A DNA stretch of 46,049 bases from Betaproteobacteria bacterium. GTDB lineage: Bacteria > Pseudomonadota > Gammaproteobacteria > Burkholderiales > Casimicrobiaceae. Below, piece by piece: positions 43,081 through 46,049 of the stretch (position 1 is its first letter; every line of letters begins with the position of its first letter). A model generated the notes under the pieces. It had not been told where the DNA came from, did no database searches, and saw only the letters and a program-made list of their open reading frames with translations. The stretch covers positions 15,183-61,231 of the forward strand of contig PLYT01000031.1 in the NCBI GenBank assembly GCA_003153475.1, written 5' to 3'. A program made the translations under genes and the position numbers.

Positions 43081-43710
43081 TTAGAAGGCAGTAGGACGGG
43101 ACAAGCTTTCCTTCTGCTCGCGACACTCCCTAAGCGCCTGTTCAGCGTTTAACCGCGCTCGATTTAGGATCTCGAACATTAGTCCGACATACAACGGTAA
43201 GACTAGAAGACCGACAAGCAATCCGACGCCGATCACGATGTGCTGCGACCAAAAGTCCGAGAAATACAAAACCAGAGAGAAGCCAAGAATTGCGGCAACC
43301 TGCGATATGCGCACGTAGCGCGGGCCGTAGCGAAAGGCATTGCCAAAGGCCACAAATAGATAGATCCAAACTACGACCGCTCCCGCCTCTCCCATCAGGA
43401 GCAGAAAGTAGGTAGTAGCGGCATTGTCCGCGACGATGCCTAGAATCCGGCGCGCCGGTGAGACTTGCGGACTGGCGAGCGTCCATAAAGTGATCGCTAC
43501 TCCAATGGTAACGAATCCCGCCATCAGCCAGACCATGTACGACAGCTCCGCACTCGGCTCAGGTCGACCGACCAGTCGCAGCACCAGGCCAACGAAAACC
43601 ACCGCGCCGACAGCCACGCGCAAGCTCGCCTGTCCGAGTTCGAGGCCGGGCGCTAACGCCACCATATCCGCCCAACCCTTGCGGGTAGTCCAGCTAATTG
43701 CCGTTCTCAC
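43081..43710 (-). CDS. RpfC-like membrane sensor domain without kinase
   Basis: A 209-aa membrane protein with about five hydrophobic helices followed by a short charged helix. FGNAFRYGPRYVRISQVAAILGF and GLLVGLLVLPLYV resemble the input domain of RpfC-type hybrid histidine kinases, which sense diffusible signal factor or other lipids. In kinases, the next helix leads to the HisKA domain; here the frame stops after AEQALRECREQKESLSR. It is therefore a truncated remnant or a free-standing sensor. GTG 43710 with AGGAGAG 6 bp upstream is chosen over ATG 43767. Lower GC than the chromosome. Confidence 0.7.
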   Translation of the reverse strand: MRTAISWTTRKGWADMVALAPGLELGQASLRVAVGAVVFVGLVLRLVGRPEPSAELSYMVWLMAGFVTIGVAITLWTLASPQVSPARRILGIVADNAATTYFLLLMGEAGAVVVWIYLFVAFGNAFRYGPRYVRISQVAAILGFSLVLYFSDFWSQHIVIGVGLLVGLLVLPLYVGLMFEILNRARLNAEQALRECREQKESLSRPTAF

Positions 43711-43858
43711 GTTAATCTCTCCTCGCTCTATGTCCGCAGCATTATGTAACGGATCGCTGAGCCGCAAGAGTTATGCTGCGTGGTCTTGTGTTGACTGCGG
43801 CGTTGCCCCACAACTGGTCGTACTGGCGAACGGCGCCGCGAGCTCGCACAATCGGCGC

Positions 43859-44095
43859 ATGCCCGACAACATCATGTCCCAGATTCCCGGCGAGTACCTT
43901 TCGCCCAGCCGCTACTGGCTGCCGTCACCTGAGACGGCCAGCGACGCGACGCACGAGGTGCTATGCACACTCCCGCGCTTCGGTGCCGTGCGGATCACCT
44001 ATCAGCGAATGACGCACCGACATGGCAGGATGCGTAGCTGGTTCTGGACGCCGGTCTGCGCGGAGCTGCACACCGAGTCTTCTGCGCCAGACTAG
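43859..44095 (+). CDS. Hypothetical protein, 78 aa
   Basis: ATG 43859 opens MPDNIMSQIPGEYLSPSRYW...; the C-terminal part is basic (TYQRMTHRHGRMRSWFW). It runs opposite to its neighbours and ends 4 bp from the converging HsdR-like gene. No family or RBS recognised; an inner ATG (43874) is also possible. Confidence 0.45.
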   Translation: MPDNIMSQIPGEYLSPSRYWLPSPETASDATHEVLCTLPRFGAVRITYQRMTHRHGRMRSWFWTPVCAELHTESSAPD

Positions 44096-44099
44096 AAAC

Positions 44100-45029
44100 C
44101 TAACTTGGCTGATGTACCTGTATTTGGTCCAACAGGTCCCGCTGCGCTAGGACGGTCACAAGCTCCTGATAAACGGGCGCAGTATGCAAGGCGTTTGGCG
44201 GCAGTCGCCCCGCGGCGGCCGCGACCCGAGCAAGCTTAAGGAGGACATCCGGCAGAGCCGCCTGAGGAATGCCTGTTACCTGGGCGCCACGATAGTTGCT
44301 TAGCAGGGCTTGGATCGCCTTTGGAAGGCGCTTGTCGTCCATCTTCAGATCCGCACAGAGGAATGGCAGCTTCCATGTGTGTGGATTGTTCGCATCGCCG
44401 ACGTATGCAAAGCAGTGAGCGGGCAGCCCATACTTGGGATGCAGAAGCGAGGATTGCCCTAGCACAGGTGTCAGCGTCGGTTCCTGCTGCGACGCAGGCC
44501 ATTGCAGCGGCTCCTCGCAGGGACGGTAAATCCCGTGGACGCTTAGCCACCAAAGCGAACACTGTGGAGAGTCTTGGGATAGATCGACTCGAACACGATC
44601 TTTGACGACGCCGCACGCGATATCACCCGCGTAAAGGAATCGGCCATCGCTGACGGCCACTCTCTGTACCTTTTGGGCGTCTGCGTACCGACGAGCTTGG
44701 CAGAGAGCCTGATCGAAGGCGGCGCGACCGGGGAGGAGCGCACCTGGTCGCTTGGCTTCAATCACTAGCTGCTTTATCAGATTCCGGCTAAGGACGATGT
44801 CAGCGCGGCTCACCTGATATTCGAAGTCGCCCTCGCCCCAATCCAGAACACGAGTGAACAAATCTTCAAGAATGGCCTGTGCGACCATCTCGCTCTCGTT
44901 CTCGTGCTTCAGACGCTCCGACCGGCGAGCGATAAAGGCGGACCACTCGCCCCCTATCCGCCCCGTGCAGTGGCGGTAGCCAGCAAGTGCTTGATAAGCG
45001 GGTGCCGAGGCTTCCAAGGCCAGATACAT
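44100..45029 (-). CDS. Protein with HsdR-N-like (PD-D/ExK) nuclease domain
   Basis: A 309-aa protein. Residues about 25-160 resemble the type I restriction enzyme R N-terminal domain: helix SEMVAQAILEDLFTRVLDWGEGDFEYQV, then ADIVLSRNLIKQLVIEAKRPG, giving Asp and Glu-Ala-Lys of a PD-(D/E)xK site, then ARRYADAQKVQRVAVSDGRFLYAGD. There is no helicase part (HsdR is about 1000 aa) and no HsdM or HsdS nearby in the window. Small proteins of this type occur in mobile islands as nuclease or defence-linked proteins. Possible start ATG 45029; the small secreted-protein gene lies 82 bp upstream on the same strand. Confidence 0.65.
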   Translation of the reverse strand: MYLALEASAPAYQALAGYRHCTGRIGGEWSAFIARRSERLKHENESEMVAQAILEDLFTRVLDWGEGDFEYQVSRADIVLSRNLIKQLVIEAKRPGALLPGRAAFDQALCQARRYADAQKVQRVAVSDGRFLYAGDIACGVVKDRVRVDLSQDSPQCSLWWLSVHGIYRPCEEPLQWPASQQEPTLTPVLGQSSLLHPKYGLPAHCFAYVGDANNPHTWKLPFLCADLKMDDKRLPKAIQALLSNYRGAQVTGIPQAALPDVLLKLARVAAAAGRLPPNALHTAPVYQELVTVLAQRDLLDQIQVHQPS

Positions 45030-45111
45030 TACATCGTCTCGGGAGATTCCGCAGCCGCCCTAGCACGAGACGCGGAAACCCCGATAGCGAGGTCAGTACA
45101 CCTACCTCGGC

Positions 45112-45282
45112 CTAGCCTTCGATAGACAGCGGGCACAGCCTAACGCCGACGTTAAGCACTGTTCCGTTGTCGTACCTACACATTTGATTGCCGCCCTCGT
45201 TCCATTGACTCGTGAGGAAATGCATCATCGCGTACGCGGGGACAGCAATCGCCATTAACGTCAGCGCGACCAGCTTTTTCAT
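45112..45282 (-). CDS. Small secreted protein, 56 aa
   Basis: A short gene with an excellent Shine-Dalgarno (AAAGGAG, 6 bp before ATG 45282). The product MKKLVALTLMAIAVPAYA is a signal peptide, followed by a mature peptide of about 38 residues with two Cys (QMCRYDNG and VRLCPLS) and the pattern YDNGTVLNVG that I recall from small proteins of unknown function in Xanthomonas and Burkholderia relatives. Too small for routine ORF calling. Function unknown. Confidence 0.75.
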   Translation of the reverse strand: MKKLVALTLMAIAVPAYAMMHFLTSQWNEGGNQMCRYDNGTVLNVGVRLCPLSIEG

Positions 45283-45327
45283 GCTCACTCCTTTTTGATT
45301 AAGGGACGTTGTGCAACGGTCCGCTCA

Positions 45328-46049
45328 TCAACGGTGCCGAATGCCTCCTAGGTAGCCCGTCGACTGGCATCCAAGATTTGTGCTAGCCGCCGAATATCTC
45401 GCCGTTAGCACATTGAATCCGACATTCATTTCAAACATGCTGAAATTGCCACCCTCACCAGAGGAGCAGCTGTACGTTCCTGTCATGCGCCCGAACTGTC
45501 CGTCTTGAGCGAACTGCCCTACAAAGGAACACTGCCCCCCGCCTAGTACCGCATAGGAAAGAGCTACGTTTGTACCGGTCTGCACAATACTCAGGCCCGC
45601 GAAACTTTCGCTCGTCCCATTCGCGAGGCCAACACACGATGCACTGGTTTGATGAACAGCGCCGACGTATGTCCCATTGTAGTCATCGTTGACGAGCGTC
45701 TGTCGCACGATGTTCTTTGTAACCGCCACGCCGTCTACTGAGTACGAAAGCGTTCCCGATTGTATGAAGGCTGAGGCCCAGGTCATCGTCCCAACGACCC
45801 TCCCGCCGAATAAAGCCGCGTTGTAAGGCTGCGATCCAAACCAAGGCCCGTTCGTTACATACATGTCGCCGGACCACACTAAGGACGTCGCCGTTGGGTT
45901 AAGCGTGCCTACATACCAAATTGGCTTGCCGGTAGGGTCATAGACAAACATCGTGAAGAAAATAAGATTGCCACGCTCAACGAGCTGGATACCCCAGCCA
46001 GACTCTGCTGGGATGTACCAAAGGTCTGACCTGTCCCTGGTTCTCCGGA
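45328..46049 (-). CDS. Secreted/envelope beta-rich protein, 5' end outside window
   Basis: The frame is open to the window edge. The visible N-terminal part reads DLWYIPAESGWGIQLVERGN then MFVYDPTGKPIWYVG, a repeat pattern (WxxPxESGWGxxL...FxYDxxGxPxW) of an uncharacterised bacterial extracytoplasmic domain rich in Gly, Thr and Ser. Three or more Cys (ASCVGLANG, GQCSFVGQ, TYSCSSGEGG, LGCQSTG) suggest disulphides and export. Base composition is low-GC like the rest of the island. Confidence 0.7.
   Translation of the reverse strand, partial: RRTRDRSDLWYIPAESGWGIQLVERGNLIFFTMFVYDPTGKPIWYVGTLNPTATSLVWSGDMYVTNGPWFGSQPYNAALFGGRVVGTMTWASAFIQSGTLSYSVDGVAVTKNIVRQTLVNDDYNGTYVGAVHQTSASCVGLANGTSESFAGLSIVQTGTNVALSYAVLGGGQCSFVGQFAQDGQFGRMTGTYSCSSGEGGNFSMFEMNVGFNVLTARYSAASTNLGCQSTGYLGGIRHR

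Overview
The window is about 46 kb of GC-rich chromosome from a betaproteobacterium, most likely Burkholderiales or a close relative. The evidence is a PHA locus (thiolase end, acetoacetyl-CoA reductase, phasin, PhaR), an arginine-type EF-P (Arg32) next to its rhamnosyltransferase EarP, and an MlaE/MlaF/MlaD-type lipid transporter with an auxiliary lipoprotein. Everything is read from the sequence and remembered family motifs; no database search was run. The first 30 kb and the 34.5-38.5 kb and 39-41 kb stretches look like native GC-rich chromosome. About 31.5-34.4 kb, 41.3-42.1 kb and everything right of about 42.9 kb are visibly less GC-rich.

Layout. 1-2.5 kb: PHA metabolism, with a phaP promoter flanked by two candidate PhaR operators. 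2.6-4.0 kb: rimO. 4.0-7.6 kb (minus): four-gene lipid ABC transporter. 7.9-8.7 kb: secreted SYLF protein. 8.7-13.5 kb: BMP-type (nucleoside-like) ABC importer. 13.5-17.1 kb: FAS1-like/MaoC hydratase, class III CoA-transferase and fumarase-superfamily lyase. 17.1-19.3 kb (minus): aldehyde dehydrogenase and FrnE/DsbA-like protein. 19.3-21.2 kb: earP-efp.

21.2-27.9 kb is the most unusual part. A minimal archaic (Csu/sigma-type) chaperone-usher pilus operon (pilin, chaperone, usher, pilin; minus strand) has a near-perfect sigma-54 promoter. Convergent to it is a gene, also behind a sigma-54-like promoter, whose product joins two tandem MshEN-type c-di-GMP-binding modules to a transmembrane/signal-like segment and a pilin-like extracytoplasmic domain. 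An HD-GYP (c-di-GMP phosphodiesterase-like) gene lies just upstream of the pilus operon. Together these suggest a locally encoded c-di-GMP/RpoN-controlled pilus with a membrane c-di-GMP receptor of a domain order I do not recognise.

28-31.2 kb: GH15 glycosidase, a small heme-oxidase-like membrane protein and an enoyl-CoA hydratase homologue. 31.5-38.5 kb: a compact NRPS locus made of an A-PCP protein whose A domain lacks the amino-group-binding Asp, a GT-A-like glycosyltransferase with a DxD motif, and a C-A-PCP-TE protein whose thioesterase has Cys in place of Ser. 38.5-42.8 kb: small unknowns, a Gfo/Idh oxidoreductase overlapping a transglutaminase-like protein, a lower-GC methyltransferase and a cNMP-binding-domain protein.

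From about 42.9 kb to the end is probably a genomic island. A fragment matching the 3' end of a tmRNA/tRNA gene, followed at once by a strong terminator, marks the junction. Beyond it are low-GC minus-strand genes: an RpfC-like sensor domain without a kinase, an HsdR-N-like nuclease domain, a 56-aa secreted peptide and a partial secreted protein.
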